From Microvirga sp. VF16 (GTDB lineage Bacteria > Pseudomonadota > Alphaproteobacteria > Rhizobiales > Beijerinckiaceae), in NCBI RefSeq assembly GCF_016864375.1, contig NZ_CP069354.1:248001-312000 (forward strand): a stretch of DNA of 64,000 nt. Direction: 5' to 3'. The notes under the pieces were generated by a model, which made no database searches, was not told the origin of the DNA, and worked only from the letters and a program-made list of their open reading frames with translations. The position numbers were made by a program, and so were the translations under genes. Below, piece after piece: positions 25,075 through 34,419 of the stretch. Within the stretch, counting starts at the first letter, position 1. The number at the start of each line of letters is the position of its first letter.

Positions 25075-25743
25075 ATGGCAGATTACGGTCAGTTCTGTTC
25101 CGTGGCCCGCGCCCACGAGGCCATCGGCGGGCGCTGGACGCTTCTCGTGGTGCGCGAATTGCTGTGCGGCAGCCGGCGGTTCAACGACATCCGCCGCGGC
25201 ATCCCGCGCATCTCCCGCACCATGCTTTCCGAGCGCCTGCAGGAATTGGTGCATGTCGGAGCCGTCACACGCATCGAAGGCGAGCACGGCCCGGAATACG
25301 CGCTGACGGAAGCAGGCCGGGAGCTGATGGGCATCGTCGGTGCCCTCGGCACCTGGGGTCAGCGCTGGTTGCCGCGGAGTGCTGAGGATGAGGATCTCGA
25401 TCTTGAGCCTGTGCTCGTCGATATGCAGCGGCGCGTCCGCACCGATGCTCTGCCGCCCGAGCCCATCGTCCTCCGCTTCGAAATCGAAGGACAGCGCCAG
25501 CCCCGCTTCCTGCTCATGAAGGAGGCCGAGGTCTCGCTCTGCACGCAGAACCCGGGCTTTCCCGAGCCGCTCTGCGTTCGGACCCGCCTCCCGGCATTGG
25601 TGGCTTGGTGGCGGGGCGATGTGAGCTTTGCCGAGGCGCAGCGGATGGGGCTCGTGGTGGAGGGGCCGAGAGCTTTGGCGCGGGCGTTCCCGGACTGGTT
25701 TGAGCGGTATCTGTTCGCTGAGGTTGCACCTGCAAGAGCCTGA
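25075..25743 (+). CDS. HxlR-family transcriptional regulator
   Basis: 222 aa. Residues 1-95: CSVARAHEAIGGRWTLLVVRELLCGSRRFNDIRRGIPRISRTMLSERLQELVHVGAV is the HxlR winged helix with the conserved GxRWTLLVxREL start and the single N-terminal cysteine. An additional C-terminal domain of about 110 residues (PEPIVLRFEIEGQRQPRFLLMKEAEV) resembles the SCP2-like domain found in longer HxlR proteins. Likely controls itself and the divergent cysteine-synthase-like gene. Confidence 0.87.
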   Translation: MADYGQFCSVARAHEAIGGRWTLLVVRELLCGSRRFNDIRRGIPRISRTMLSERLQELVHVGAVTRIEGEHGPEYALTEAGRELMGIVGALGTWGQRWLPRSAEDEDLDLEPVLVDMQRRVRTDALPPEPIVLRFEIEGQRQPRFLLMKEAEVSLCTQNPGFPEPLCVRTRLPALVAWWRGDVSFAEAQRMGLVVEGPRALARAFPDWFERYLFAEVAPARA

Positions 25744-25749
25744 ATGGCA

Positions 25750-25853
25750 GTCATCCGGGGGCTGCGGAGCAGAACCCGGGATCGTCGGACGAGAATGGCT
25801 CCTAATCCTGCCTACGATCCCGGATCTCCGCTACGCTCCGTCCGGGATGACAG
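25750..25853. repeat. Palindromic repeat, GTCATCCCGG family
   Basis: GTCATCCGGGGGCTGCGGAG with AACCCGGGATCG, then CGATCCCGGATCTCCGC and CGTCCGGGATGAC. Outer ends are inverted copies. Lies between hxlR and rplS. Confidence 0.85.
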
Positions 25854-25977
25854 CAAGTAGAGAGGCTCGACAATCCTCCCAATCTCCTGTATAGGCGCGA
25901 CCTCAACTTAAAACAGGACGCCGAAATCCCGCGGGTTTTGAGATCGCTCAGGGCCACGCAACGGCAGGAGTATTACG

Positions 25978-26361
25978 ATGAACCTCATTCAGCAGCTCGA
26001 GCAGGAGCAGATTGCCAAGCTCGCCAAGACCGTTCCCGTCTTCCAGCCCGGCGATACCGTGATCGTCAACGTGAAGGTCAAGGAAGGCGAGCGTACCCGC
26101 GTTCAGGCCTATGAGGGCGTCTGCATCGCCCGCTCGGGTGCCGGCCTCCACGAGAGCTTCACGGTCCGCAAGATCTCCTACGGCGAAGGTGTCGAGCGCG
26201 TGTTCCCGCTCTACTCGCCGCTGGTCGAGTCCATCAAGGTCGTGCGCCGCGGCGCCGTCCGTCGCGCCAAGCTGTACTACCTGCGCGACCGTCGCGGTAA
26301 GTCGGCCCGTATCGCCGAGCGCGCCGAGAAGAAGACCGAGACCCCGGCTGCGGCCGAGTAA
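25978..26361 (+). CDS. rplS: 50S ribosomal protein L19
   Basis: 127 aa. [54 protein letters not shown] and [20 protein letters not shown] are L19 hallmarks. GCAGGAG eight bases before ATG is a good ribosome binding site. Normally directly behind trmD; here it stands alone after a repeat and is followed by a strong terminator, so it has its own promoter in 25854-25977. Confidence 0.97.
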   Translation: MNLIQQLEQEQIAKLAKTVPVFQPGDTVIVNVKVKEGERTRVQAYEGVCIARSGAGLHESFTVRKISYGEGVERVFPLYSPLVESIKVVRRGAVRRAKLYYLRDRRGKSARIAERAEKKTETPAAAE

Positions 26362-26389
26362 GGCTCTCGTCTCAATCTTCAGAATTTGC

Positions 26390-26417
26390 AAAGGCGCGGC
26401 TGAAACCGCGCCTTTTT
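26390..26417 (+). terminator. Rho-independent terminator of rplS
   Basis: AAAGGCGCGG, loop CTGAAA, CCGCGCCTTT and a run of five T: a 10-bp stem with U-tract, 28 bases after the rplS stop. Confidence 0.92.
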
Positions 26418-26419
26418 GC

Positions 26420-26443
26420 TAGTGAAGCACGTAGTGAAGCACG
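26420..26443. repeat. 12-bp tandem direct repeat upstream of leuC
   Basis: TAGTGAAGCACG occurs twice head to tail (26420-26431 and 26432-26443), directly before the leuC promoter candidate; possibly paired activator sites. Confidence 0.6.
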
Positions 26444-26476
26444 CTTGGCGGCAAGCAATCGCGACAAAAATATAAT
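26444..26476 (+). promoter_or_regulatory. Candidate leuC promoter
   Basis: A perfect TATAAT at 26471-26476 in an A/T island, with CTTGGC at 26444-26449 as a possible -35 box. The spacer of about 21 bases is too long for a strong sigma-70 promoter, which would fit activator dependence. Transcription would leave a leader of about 120 bases. Confidence 0.4.
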
Positions 26477-26601
26477 TGCGCGATACCCTTTGTCTGCTAT
26501 GCGATCGTTTCAAGGCGGTGTGCGCTCAGGACATCTTCCCGTTCGGACGTGAGACCGCTAAACACGCCAGACCACCATTTTTCGACCGTTGGAAGAGACA
26601 C

Positions 26602-28005
26602 ATGGCTAAGCCCCGCACCCTCTATGACAAGATCTGGGACGACCACGTCGTCGATCAGCAGGATGACGGGACGTGCCTTCTCTACATTGATCGCCACCTC
26701 GTCCATGAGGTGACCAGCCCCCAGGCCTTCGAAGGTCTGCGCGTCGCCGGGCGCCAGGTGCGCCAGCCGCACAAGACCCTGGCCGTGGTCGATCACAACG
26801 TGCCGACCTCCGACCGCTCGCACGGCATAGAGGATCCGGAATCGGCCACTCAAGTTGCGACGCTGGCCCAGAACGCCAAGGATTTCGGCGTCGAGTATTA
26901 TGACGAGCTCGACACCCGCCAGGGCATCGTCCACGTGGTGGGCCCGGAGCAGGGCTTCACGCTGCCCGGCATGACCATCGTCTGCGGCGACAGCCACACC
27001 TCGACCCATGGTGCCTTCGGCTCGCTCGCCCATGGCATCGGCACCTCGGAGGTCGAGCACGTGCTCGCCACCCAGACGCTGATCCAGAAGAAGGCCAAGA
27101 ACATGCGCGTGACCGTGGACGGGCAGCTGCCCGCCGGCGTCACCGCGAAGGACATCATCCTCGCCATCATCGGCGAGATCGGCACCGCCGGCGGCACCGG
27201 CCACGTGATCGAATATGCGGGCGAGGCCATCCGGTCGCTCTCGATGGAAGGCCGCATGACGATCTGCAACATGTCGATCGAGGGCGGTGCCCGCGCCGGC
27301 ATGGTGGCTCCGGACGAGAAGACCTATGCCTATCTGAAGGGTCGTCCCAAGGCGCCGCAGGGCGAGGCCTGGGAAGCGGCCGTGCGCTACTGGGATAGCT
27401 TGCGTACGGATGAGGGCGCCTTCTTCGACACCGAGATCCGGCTCGATGCTGCGAACCTGCCGCCCATTGTCACCTGGGGCACCTCGCCTGAGGACGTGGT
27501 CTCGATTGCCGGTGTGGTGCCGAACCCGGATGACATCCAGGACGAGAACAAGCGCCGTTCCAAGTGGCGCGCTCTGGAATATATGGGGCTGACGCCCGGC
27601 ACGAAGATCACCGACATCACGCTTGACCGCGTCTTCATCGGCTCCTGCACCAACGGCCGCATCGAGGATCTGCGCGAAGTGGCGAAGGTGGTCGAAGGCA
27701 AGCGCGTCGCCGAGAGCGTCAACGCCATGATCGTGCCCGGCTCCGGTATCGTGAAGATGCAGGCCGAGGCGGAAGGCCTCGACAAGATCTTCAAGGCCGC
27801 CGGCTTCGACTGGCGCGAGCCCGGCTGCTCCATGTGCCTCGCCATGAACGCCGACCGCCTCGCGCCCCACGAGCGCTGCGCCTCCACCTCGAACCGCAAC
27901 TTCGAGGGTCGCCAGGGCTTCAAGGGCCGCACGCACCTCGTCTCGCCAGCCATGGCGGCAGCAGCGGCCATCGCGGGTCGGTTCGTGGACATCCGCTCGT
28001 TTTGA
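26602..28005 (+). CDS. leuC: 3-isopropylmalate dehydratase large subunit
   Basis: 467 aa. Second step of leucine synthesis, isomerising 2- to 3-isopropylmalate together with LeuD. Aconitase-type 4Fe-4S ligands are in [38 protein letters not shown] and CSMCLAMN. The start ATG at 26602 ([15 protein letters not shown]) has GGAAGAGA upstream; longer frames are unsupported. The partner leuD is 4.4 kb downstream and leuB 8.7 kb, all on the same strand. Confidence 0.96.
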   Translation: MAKPRTLYDKIWDDHVVDQQDDGTCLLYIDRHLVHEVTSPQAFEGLRVAGRQVRQPHKTLAVVDHNVPTSDRSHGIEDPESATQVATLAQNAKDFGVEYYDELDTRQGIVHVVGPEQGFTLPGMTIVCGDSHTSTHGAFGSLAHGIGTSEVEHVLATQTLIQKKAKNMRVTVDGQLPAGVTAKDIILAIIGEIGTAGGTGHVIEYAGEAIRSLSMEGRMTICNMSIEGGARAGMVAPDEKTYAYLKGRPKAPQGEAWEAAVRYWDSLRTDEGAFFDTEIRLDAANLPPIVTWGTSPEDVVSIAGVVPNPDDIQDENKRRSKWRALEYMGLTPGTKITDITLDRVFIGSCTNGRIEDLREVAKVVEGKRVAESVNAMIVPGSGIVKMQAEAEGLDKIFKAAGFDWREPGCSMCLAMNADRLAPHERCASTSNRNFEGRQGFKGRTHLVSPAMAAAAAIAGRFVDIRSF

Positions 28006-28019
28006 TATAGTATCCGGCC

Positions 28020-28463
28020 ATGACATACTGCTCATGGCCGATCTTCTCCCTGGCGGTCGCCCTTCCACTGGCGGCGGCTCATCCTGCTCTTGCGCAGAGG
28101 CGGGACGATGCCGCTGCTCGGAAGCACTCCTGGGAATGCACCAAGAAACAAAGCGAGTTCGAAAGAACGCTCGGCATGCTGCGGCAATATCCGGATGCCG
28201 AGCTCCGATTTTTTCTCGCGAACGAGTCGGGCGCAAAGCCTGATTTTCCTGTCTGCTACAACCGGCGTGAGCGGCTGAAACGAGACATTGAGATTGCTCA
28301 ATGGAGACAGACGAACTTTCCGGAATGTCGTGCCGTGTTCAACGAACGCGAAGCCAAATTGGACAGAGACGCAAAAGAACGCGGCAGACCGAGAAAATCG
28401 ATTAAAGAGCGGATTGCAGAATACAACGCCTCCTGCTCGCATACGATGGCGGGCACGCTCTGA
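28020..28463 (+). CDS. Hypothetical secreted protein
   Basis: 147 aa. Signal peptide-like start (MTYCSWPIFSLAVALPLAAAHPALA then QRRDD), then a charged helical mature part rich in Arg, Lys and Glu with three or four cysteines (SWECTKKQ, PVCYNRRE, PECRAVF, ASCSHT), possibly two disulfides. Lower GC than leuC. No family recognised. It begins 15 bases after leuC and is probably read through from it. Confidence 0.6.
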   Translation: MTYCSWPIFSLAVALPLAAAHPALAQRRDDAAARKHSWECTKKQSEFERTLGMLRQYPDAELRFFLANESGAKPDFPVCYNRRERLKRDIEIAQWRQTNFPECRAVFNEREAKLDRDAKERGRPRKSIKERIAEYNASCSHTMAGTL

Positions 28464-28614
28464 AGAACATGGCGAAAAGGCCATGCTCGCATTCGATAGC
28501 ATATGAGCCAAGGTACGATTGTCTCGGTACATCGCATCCTGGGTAGAGCGTCATGGACGCCCGACGGGGTTCGTTTTAGCCATTCCGACCGCTTGATTTC
28601 GGAGGAGACGCAGC

Positions 28615-29007
28615 ATGGACCGATTCACCGGCGGCTGCCTGTGCGGCAAAGTCCGGATCGTGGCGTCGGGACGCCCATACCGGGTCGGCCTTTGTCACTG
28701 TCTCGATTGCCGCAAGCATCATGGGGCCCTTTTTCACGCTTCCGCAGTGTTCCCTCAGGATGCGGTGACGATCGACGGCGAAACACGCGACTACGCCGGA
28801 CGGTTTTTCTGTCCATGCTGCGGCTCGTCCATTTTCTCTCGCACCGCGGACGAAATCGAAGTGAACCTGGGATCCCTGGATGCCCCTGACCAACTGAGGC
28901 CAACCTACGAACTCTGGACCATCCGTCGCGAGTCCTGGTTGCCGCTGTTTCCGCTTACGAGACGATACGACCGCGATCGTGACGCCACAGGTCGCTTTGA
29001 GGAATAG
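28615..29007 (+). CDS. GFA (glutathione-dependent formaldehyde-activating, CENP-V fold) family protein
   Basis: 130 aa. Zinc-binding cysteines in GGCLCGKVRI, LCHCLDCRKHHG and FFCPCCGSSIF define the GFA fold. The founding member Gfa binds glutathione and formaldehyde; most homologues have unknown substrates. The start is ATG at 28615, with GGAGGAGACG upstream. The gap 28464-28614 shows no feature. Confidence 0.85.
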   Translation: MDRFTGGCLCGKVRIVASGRPYRVGLCHCLDCRKHHGALFHASAVFPQDAVTIDGETRDYAGRFFCPCCGSSIFSRTADEIEVNLGSLDAPDQLRPTYELWTIRRESWLPLFPLTRRYDRDRDATGRFEE

Positions 29008-29049
29008 CACGCACGAACGGCACGAAGGCGCCGTGACGAGGTGACAGGG

Positions 29050-29190
29050 ATGTATGCCTTGATCGATACCTCGAACCAGATGCTTGGGGACAGCACCTTC
29101 GACATGGAAGGCGAAATCCGCGCCATCCTCCGGCCGGCCAGACGTCAGGCAACTTCAAGGAAACTATGGGAAAAGGCCGTGACCCGCTGA
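29050..29190 (+). CDS. Possible small ORF ending in a terminator
   Basis: 46 codons from ATG 29050, with GAGG about nine bases upstream. MYALIDTSNQMLGDSTFDMEGEIRAILR is acidic and helical; the rest is basic. It faintly recalls small alphaproteobacterial proteins with a xxEVARILRxLAD core, and the basic part might be a frameshifted remnant. The stop codon falls in the loop of the terminator hairpin. Weak call. Confidence 0.3.
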   Translation: MYALIDTSNQMLGDSTFDMEGEIRAILRPARRQATSRKLWEKAVTR

Positions 29191-29206
29191 GGTCACGGCC
29201 TTTTCC
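29169..29206. terminator. Long bidirectional terminator hairpin
   Basis: A perfect 16-bp stem: GGAAAAGGCCGTGACC (29169-29184) and GGTCACGGCCTTTTCC (29191-29206) with loop CGCTGA. It separates the rightward GFA gene from the leftward gene ending at 29239, and A/T tracts on both arms allow use from both sides. Confidence 0.85.
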
Positions 29207-29238
29207 AAGAACTTTTCCAAGACAAAAGCCTCGATGGC

Positions 29239-29541
29239 TCAGTCCACATAGGCCCGCCGGCCGGCATAGACGCGACGGCATTCCTCGACCGGACGGCGTA
29301 CCACCACGCCACTGGGACGGACCCGCTCGCGGATCACGGTCCGGCAGACCGTGCGCGACCGGACCGGACGCACCACGCGCCGCTCGACGATGCGCTCGCG
29401 ATAGCGCGGAGCGTAATGCCGCTCCTGCGAGACGCGAACGCCCGAGGGGCCGATCCGCACGTCAACACCTTGTGCCGACGCCGCACCGGCGCCGAAAACC
29501 ACCAGCCCGGCCGCAGCCAGGATACTCAACATCCTACGCAT
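29239..29541 (-). CDS. Hypothetical secreted arginine-rich protein
   Basis: 100 aa. Signal peptide MRRMLSILAAAGLVVFGAGA-ASA, then a mature part of about 75 residues that is extremely rich in Arg and Val (YRERIVERRVVRPVRSRTV) with two cysteines. Similar short basic periplasmic proteins are frequent in Methylobacteriaceae and Bradyrhizobiaceae, without known function. The start at 29541 is preferred over the 150-residue longer open frame. Confidence 0.65.
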   Translation of the reverse strand: MRRMLSILAAAGLVVFGAGAASAQGVDVRIGPSGVRVSQERHYAPRYRERIVERRVVRPVRSRTVCRTVIRERVRPSGVVVRRPVEECRRVYAGRRAYVD

Positions 29542-29665
29542 CGTTACCTCGTTAACGCTTGAACTATCCAGGGCTGTTAACGGCGGAGAGCCGGAGGCGT
29601 TCCGTTGCGAAGGCGCGATCCAAGCGCCATGGTAAAGCAAGCGTGAATGTTTGGAGGAGGGATCC

Positions 29666-29932
29666 ATGAGTGACCAGGACCGGGAAGCCCGTGAGGCGCG
29701 CGAAGCGCTGGAGCGGGTCCAGCGGGATTCGGAGACCCTCGGTTCGTCGGCGCTCGCCCGCATGGGACAGCGCGCGGGAGACCATTTCGGCGCCAAGGAC
29801 GCCATCGGGGCGGCCGAGGGCGGCGGCACCGATCCGATCGAGCTCTGGGGCCGCCGCATTGGCCGCGCCCTATCGCTCATCGGCGTCGTCATCCTCGCCA
29901 TCTGGCTTCTGATCCAGTTGAGAATCCTCTGA
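29666..29932 (+). CDS. Small hypothetical protein with C-terminal membrane anchor
   Basis: 88 aa. A charged helical N-terminal half (MSDQDREAREAREALERVQRD) and a single C-terminal transmembrane helix (LSLIGVVILAIWLLIQLRIL). GGAGGAGGG lies four bases before the ATG. It precedes the metallopeptidase gene by four bases, so the two form an operon. No family recognised. Confidence 0.65.
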   Translation: MSDQDREAREAREALERVQRDSETLGSSALARMGQRAGDHFGAKDAIGAAEGGGTDPIELWGRRIGRALSLIGVVILAIWLLIQLRIL

Positions 29933-29936
29933 CACC

Positions 29937-30344
29937 ATGACGAGTTTAGCCGATCTCCAGGCTCCCTCCCTCGCCGATCTCGAAACCCTGGCACGGGACG
30001 CCTATGCCCGCCTGCCGGAGGAGTTCCGCCGTCTCTGCGAGGGCGTGGTGATCCGGGTCGAGGACTTTCCCGATGATGAGACGATGCGCGAGATGGAGTG
30101 CGAAACGCCCTTCGACCTGCTCGGCCTCTTCCGCGGCATCGGCCTCGCCCAAGGCGGTGGGATGATGCACACAGGCCAGTTCCCCAACATGGTCTGGCTC
30201 TACCGTCGCCCGATCCTCGATTACTGGGCCGAGCACGAGGAGAGTCTCGGCGGCATCGTCACCCATGTGCTAGTCCACGAGATCGGTCACCATTTCGGCC
30301 TCTCCGACGATGACATGGAGACGATTGAAGCGGCTGCCGGCTAG
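29937..30344 (+). CDS. Metallopeptidase family protein (zincin)
   Basis: 135 aa. HEIGHHFGLSDDDME is a HExxH-type site with the downstream acidic segment of the small minimal-gluzincin-like family (PF06262). YARLPEEFRRLCEGVVIRVEDFPDDE and FPNMVWLYRRPILDYW are typical of the group. Substrate unknown. The stop codon TAG (30342-30344) is part of the CTAGAGC border of a palindromic repeat, so the original C-terminus may have been longer. Confidence 0.85.
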   Translation: MTSLADLQAPSLADLETLARDAYARLPEEFRRLCEGVVIRVEDFPDDETMREMECETPFDLLGLFRGIGLAQGGGMMHTGQFPNMVWLYRRPILDYWAEHEESLGGIVTHVLVHEIGHHFGLSDDDMETIEAAAG

Positions 30345-30431
30345 AGCATTTTTGGCGAAGTGGATCCGGTTCGCTGTCAAAAATGCGAAAGCAATGAAGA
30401 GAGCTGTTTCCATCTAGGTGGAAACAGCTCC
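30341..30431. repeat. CTAGAGCATTTTT palindromic repeat with GAGCTGTTTCC hairpin
   Basis: Starts CTAGAGCATTTTTGGCGAAG and ends with GAGCTGTTTCC (30401-30411) and its inverse GGAAACAGCTC (30420-30430). Related to the GCATCG family through the CTAGAGC end and GTGGATCCGGTT core; it may also stop transcription from the metallopeptidase operon. Confidence 0.75.
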
Positions 30432-30541
30432 AGGGCTTGCAAGCTACCATCGGCCTGAGGCTGCGCCAGATAGCTCTTGCCCGACGACAAACCGGCTCGC
30501 CGCCCGGCGGCCGCATTCCGTCCTTACTCGGGAGAGGATTC

Positions 30542-32275
30542 ATGGCACAGACTGTGGCCGAACAATTCATCGAGATCCTGGCCGCTGCGGGCGTCAAACG
30601 CGTTTACGGAATTGTCGGCGATAGCCTCAACGGTCTGACCGACGCCATCCGCCGCCAGGGCGGGATCGAATGGATCCCTGTCCGGCATGAGGAGGTCGCA
30701 GCCTTCGCGGCCGGCGCCGAGGCGCATCTGACGGGCGAACTCGCCGTCTGCGCGGGAAGCTGCGGACCGGGCAACCTGCATCTCATCAATGGTCTGTTCG
30801 ACTGCCATCGCTCGCGCGTGCCGGTGCTCGCCATCGCGGCCCATATCCCGTCGCCTGAGATCGGCAGCGGCTATTTTCAGGAGACGCATCCGGAAAATCT
30901 CTTCCGCGAATGCAGCCATTATTGCGAACTCGTCTCCGCTCCCAGCCAGATGCCGCGAACCCTCGAGGTCGCCATCCGCGAGGCATGGGCCAAGCGCGGC
31001 GTGTCGGTGCTGGTGTTGCCCGGCGACGTTGCCCTGCAGACGGCCGCTGCGCCATCGACCAAACTCGACGGGCTGCTGCCGCAGGCTCCCGTCATTACGC
31101 CCGCGCCGGACGATCTCGACCGTCTCGCGACTCTGCTCAACGACGCTAAGCGCATCACGATCCTGTGCGGCTCGGGCTGCGCCGGGGCTCGTGACGAGCT
31201 GCTGGCCTTAGGCGAGCGCCTGCAGGCGCCCATGGTGCATGCCATGCGCGGCAAGGAGCATGTGGCATGGGATAATCCCTACGATGTCGGCATGACCGGG
31301 CTGATCGGCTTCTCGTCCGGCTACTACGCCATGTGCGATTGCGATGTCCTGCTGATGCTCGGCACCGATTTCCCTTATCGCCAATTCTATCCGGACGGTG
31401 CCGACACGCGCATCGCGCAGGTCGATATCCGCGGTGAGCAGATCGGCCGCCGCGTTGCGGTCGATATCGGCGTGGTGGGCGATGTTCGCGCGACCTTGGC
31501 GGCCCTGCGGCCGCTTCTCGATCCGAAGAGCGATGGCAAGCACCTCGCTAAAGCGCGGGAGCATTATGCCAAGGCGCGCCAGGCACTGGACGATCTCGCC
31601 GTCGGAAAATCCGGCAAGCGGCCGATCCATCCGCAGCAGGTTGCCAAGGCAATCAGCGATCAGGCGGCCGATGACGCTGTGTTCACCTGTGATGTCGGCC
31701 TGCCGACGGTCTGGGCGGCGCGCTATCTCGCAATGAACGGCAAGCGGCGGCTTCTCGGGTCGTTTTGGCATGGCTCGATGGCCAATGCGATGGCGCAGGG
31801 GATCGGCGCGCAGGCCGCTTTTCCCGGCAGGCAGGTGATCTCGCTTTCGGGCGACGGCGGCTTCACCATGCTGCTGGGCGATCTCCTCACCCTGACGCAG
31901 CAGCGCCTGCCCCTGAAGATCGTGGTGTTCAACAACGGCACTCTGGGTTTCGTCGAGCTCGAGCAGAAATCCACCGGCTTTCTCGATTTCGGCACGGAGC
32001 TTCAGAACCCGAACTTCGCAACCATGGCCGGAGCCATCGGTATTCGTGGGATCAGGCTGGAGGATCCGGCCGAGGTGGAGGAGGGGATCGCCGCCGCCCT
32101 GGCCCATGACGGGCCAGTCCTGGTCGATGCGGTGGTGAACCGCACGGAGGTCGCCATGCCGCCGTCTATCACCCTCGACATGGCGAAAGGCTTCACCCTC
32201 TACATGGTCAAGGCTGTGCTGAGCGGCCGCGCCGACAAGGTCTATGACCTCGCCAAGACGAATCTCTGGCGCTGA
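30542..32275 (+). CDS. poxB: Thiamine pyrophosphate enzyme, PoxB-type pyruvate dehydrogenase (quinone)
   Basis: 577 aa. Three-domain TPP enzyme: [41 protein letters not shown] with the catalytic Glu, a central FAD/ADP-type domain, and a C-terminal TPP-binding motif [20 protein letters not shown]...FNNG. The sequence pattern and the C-terminal extension (membrane-binding in PoxB) fit pyruvate:quinone oxidoreductase, which makes acetate and reduced quinone; acetolactate synthase is the main alternative. ATG at 30542 has GAGAGG upstream. Monocistronic. Confidence 0.82.
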   Translation: MAQTVAEQFIEILAAAGVKRVYGIVGDSLNGLTDAIRRQGGIEWIPVRHEEVAAFAAGAEAHLTGELAVCAGSCGPGNLHLINGLFDCHRSRVPVLAIAAHIPSPEIGSGYFQETHPENLFRECSHYCELVSAPSQMPRTLEVAIREAWAKRGVSVLVLPGDVALQTAAAPSTKLDGLLPQAPVITPAPDDLDRLATLLNDAKRITILCGSGCAGARDELLALGERLQAPMVHAMRGKEHVAWDNPYDVGMTGLIGFSSGYYAMCDCDVLLMLGTDFPYRQFYPDGADTRIAQVDIRGEQIGRRVAVDIGVVGDVRATLAALRPLLDPKSDGKHLAKAREHYAKARQALDDLAVGKSGKRPIHPQQVAKAISDQAADDAVFTCDVGLPTVWAARYLAMNGKRRLLGSFWHGSMANAMAQGIGAQAAFPGRQVISLSGDGGFTMLLGDLLTLTQQRLPLKIVVFNNGTLGFVELEQKSTGFLDFGTELQNPNFATMAGAIGIRGIRLEDPAEVEEGIAAALAHDGPVLVDAVVNRTEVAMPPSITLDMAKGFTLYMVKAVLSGRADKVYDLAKTNLWR

Positions 32276-32386
32276 GGGCCAGTGCCCATCCCGCCGCGAC
32301 CATCGTTGGCCTAGCGGTCATCAAAAGCCTTTGATATGAGGCAACTGACGGGCGGTTCGGCTGCCGCCTGAAGGGATGTGAGGACC

Positions 32387-32989
32387 ATGGACAAGTTCAC
32401 CGTGCTGGAAAGCGTCGCGGCGCCGCTGCGGATCATCAATATCGACACCGATATGATCATCCCCAAGCAGTACCTGAAGACGATCAAGCGCACGGGGCTC
32501 GGCACGGGCCTCTTCTCGGAGATGCGCTATCGCGAGGACGGCTCGGAGAACCCGGATTTCGTGCTCAACCAGCCGGCCTACCGCAAGGCCAATATCCTGG
32601 TCGCGGGCGACAATTTCGGCTGCGGCTCGTCCCGCGAGCATGCCCCCTGGGCGCTGCTCGATTTCGGCATCCGCTGCGTGATCTCCACCAGCTTCGCCGA
32701 CATTTTCTACAACAACTGCTTCCAGAACGGCATTCTGCCGATCAAGGTAAGCCCCGAGGACCTGGAAAAGCTGTTCGACGATGCGGAGCGCGGCGCCAAT
32801 GCCACGCTCACAATCGACCTGGAAAAGCAGGAAATCCGTGGCCCCGATGGCGGCTCGGTCACCTTCGATATCGACCCGTTCAAGAAGCATTGCCTGCTCA
32901 ACGGTCTCGACGGCATCGGCCTCACCATGGAAAAGGCGCCTGCCATCGATGCCTTCGAGAAGAAGCTCTCCGAGCGCGCCTGGGCTTAA
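32387..32989 (+). CDS. leuD: 3-isopropylmalate dehydratase small subunit
   Basis: 200 aa. [24 protein letters not shown] and [39 protein letters not shown] are the swivel-domain hallmarks. Partner of LeuC. The start ATG at 32387 ([14 protein letters not shown]) has TGAGG upstream. Separated from leuC by 4.4 kb of unrelated genes and followed by a palindromic repeat. Confidence 0.96.
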   Translation: MDKFTVLESVAAPLRIINIDTDMIIPKQYLKTIKRTGLGTGLFSEMRYREDGSENPDFVLNQPAYRKANILVAGDNFGCGSSREHAPWALLDFGIRCVISTSFADIFYNNCFQNGILPIKVSPEDLEKLFDDAERGANATLTIDLEKQEIRGPDGGSVTFDIDPFKKHCLLNGLDGIGLTMEKAPAIDAFEKKLSERAWA

Positions 32990-33006
32990 CCTCTTTGCCT
33001 ATTATC

Positions 33007-33096
33007 CGCCATGGCCGGGCTTGTCCCGGCCATCCACGTCTTAGGAAGCGCAGCGTCTAAAAGGCGTGGATCCCCGAAACAAGTCCGGGGATGACA
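33007..33096. repeat. Palindromic repeat, CATGGCCGGG family
   Basis: CATGGCCGGGCTTGTCCCGG and CCATCCACGTCTTAGG, then GGCGTGGATCCCCGAAACAAG and GTCCGGGGATGAC. A close copy of the units at 9630 and 44542. It follows leuD directly. Confidence 0.85.
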
Positions 33097-33160
33097 GGGA
33101 CAGAACGGATTCCAGTCCCGTTTTCACAAGATTAACCAAATTCCCTGCAATGTGCCGGGC

Positions 33161-34351
33161 ATGAAGACCATTCTTGCCCCCACTCTTCTCGTTCTCGCAA
33201 GCCTTGCCGCTGCCGCGCCGGCTATGGCTCAGGCGAATTTCGCCTCGTGCCTGTCTAGCCTGCGCAGTCAGGCTTCTGCCAAGGGCATTTCCGGCCAAGC
33301 TTTCGATGTCGCGACCCGCGGCGTCACGCCGGATCTGACGATCCTCGACCTTATGAGCAACCAGCCCGAGTTCAAGACGCCGATCTGGGATTATCTCTCG
33401 GCGCTCGTCGACGAGGAGCGGGTGCAGGACGGCCGCACCGCCATGCGCCAATGGGGCCAGGCGCTCGCCTCGGCCGAATCGCGCTTCGGCGTCGACCGCC
33501 ATGCGATCGCCGGCGTCTGGGGCGTAGAATCCAATTTCGGCAAGGATATCGGCGGCCGGCCGCTGATCCAGTCGCTGTCGACGCTCGTCTGCTACGCGCC
33601 GCGCCGCAACGAATATTTCAAGGGCGAGCTGATGGCGACGCTCAAGATCGTGCAGGACGGGGACATCAACCCGGCGAACTTGCGCGGTTCCTGGGCCGGC
33701 GCCTTCGGCCATACCCAGTTCATGCCCTCGACCTTTCAGCGGCTTGCCGTCGACGGCGACGGGGATGGGCGCCGCGATATCATGAACTCCGTGCCGGATG
33801 CGGTGCATTCGACCGCCAATTTCCTCAAAAAAGCCGGCTGGGTGAACGGCCTGCCCTGGGGCTACGAGGTGCGCCTGCCGGAAAGCTTCAATGCTGGCCT
33901 TGCCGGGCGCAAGAACAAGAAGCCGCTTGCCACCTGGGCAGCCATGGGTGTGCGTCGCGTCGACGGACGTCCGCTCGCGGGCAATTACGCCGCCGGCATC
34001 ATCATTCCGGCCGGCATCAACGGCCCGGCCTTCCTCGTCACCAAGAATTTCGACGCGGTCTATTCCTACAATGCAGCCGAATCCTACGGGCTCGCGATCG
34101 CGCTGCTCGGCGACCGGCTGAAGGGCCTGCCCGGCATCCAGACCGCCTGGCCCACTGACGATCCGCCGCTCTCGCGCGCCCAGCGCCGAGAGCTGCAGCA
34201 GCTGCTCACCGCCCGCGGCTACGACGTGGGCGAGCCGGACGGCAAGATCGGCGCCAAGACCCGCGAGGCCATCAAGGACGTGGAGCGCCGCATCGGCCTC
34301 GAACCGCGCGGCCGTCCGGGCGGCAAGGTGCTGGAAGCGCTGCGAGGGTAA
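33161..34351 (+). CDS. Lytic murein transglycosylase (MltB/SltB3 type) with peptidoglycan-binding domain
   Basis: 396 aa. Signal peptide (MKTILAPTLLVLASLAAAAPAMA then QANF). The transglycosylase domain has IAGVWGVESNFGKDIGGRPLIQSLSTLVCYAPRR, with catalytic Glu in GVESNFG, and GSWAGAFGHTQFMPSTF, both diagnostic for family 3 enzymes. Residues about 335-396 form a PG_binding_1 domain (RRELQQLLTARGYDVGEPDGKIGAKTREAI). It cuts glycan strands in the periplasm. There is no lipobox, so it is soluble. Confidence 0.9.
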   Translation: MKTILAPTLLVLASLAAAAPAMAQANFASCLSSLRSQASAKGISGQAFDVATRGVTPDLTILDLMSNQPEFKTPIWDYLSALVDEERVQDGRTAMRQWGQALASAESRFGVDRHAIAGVWGVESNFGKDIGGRPLIQSLSTLVCYAPRRNEYFKGELMATLKIVQDGDINPANLRGSWAGAFGHTQFMPSTFQRLAVDGDGDGRRDIMNSVPDAVHSTANFLKKAGWVNGLPWGYEVRLPESFNAGLAGRKNKKPLATWAAMGVRRVDGRPLAGNYAAGIIIPAGINGPAFLVTKNFDAVYSYNAAESYGLAIALLGDRLKGLPGIQTAWPTDDPPLSRAQRRELQQLLTARGYDVGEPDGKIGAKTREAIKDVERRIGLEPRGRPGGKVLEALRG

Positions 34352-34419
34352 GCTCGCGCGCCTCCCGTAGCCCCATCAGCCAGTTGCAGTGGCAGTGAGT
34401 TTGGAGTTGTACTGATTCC

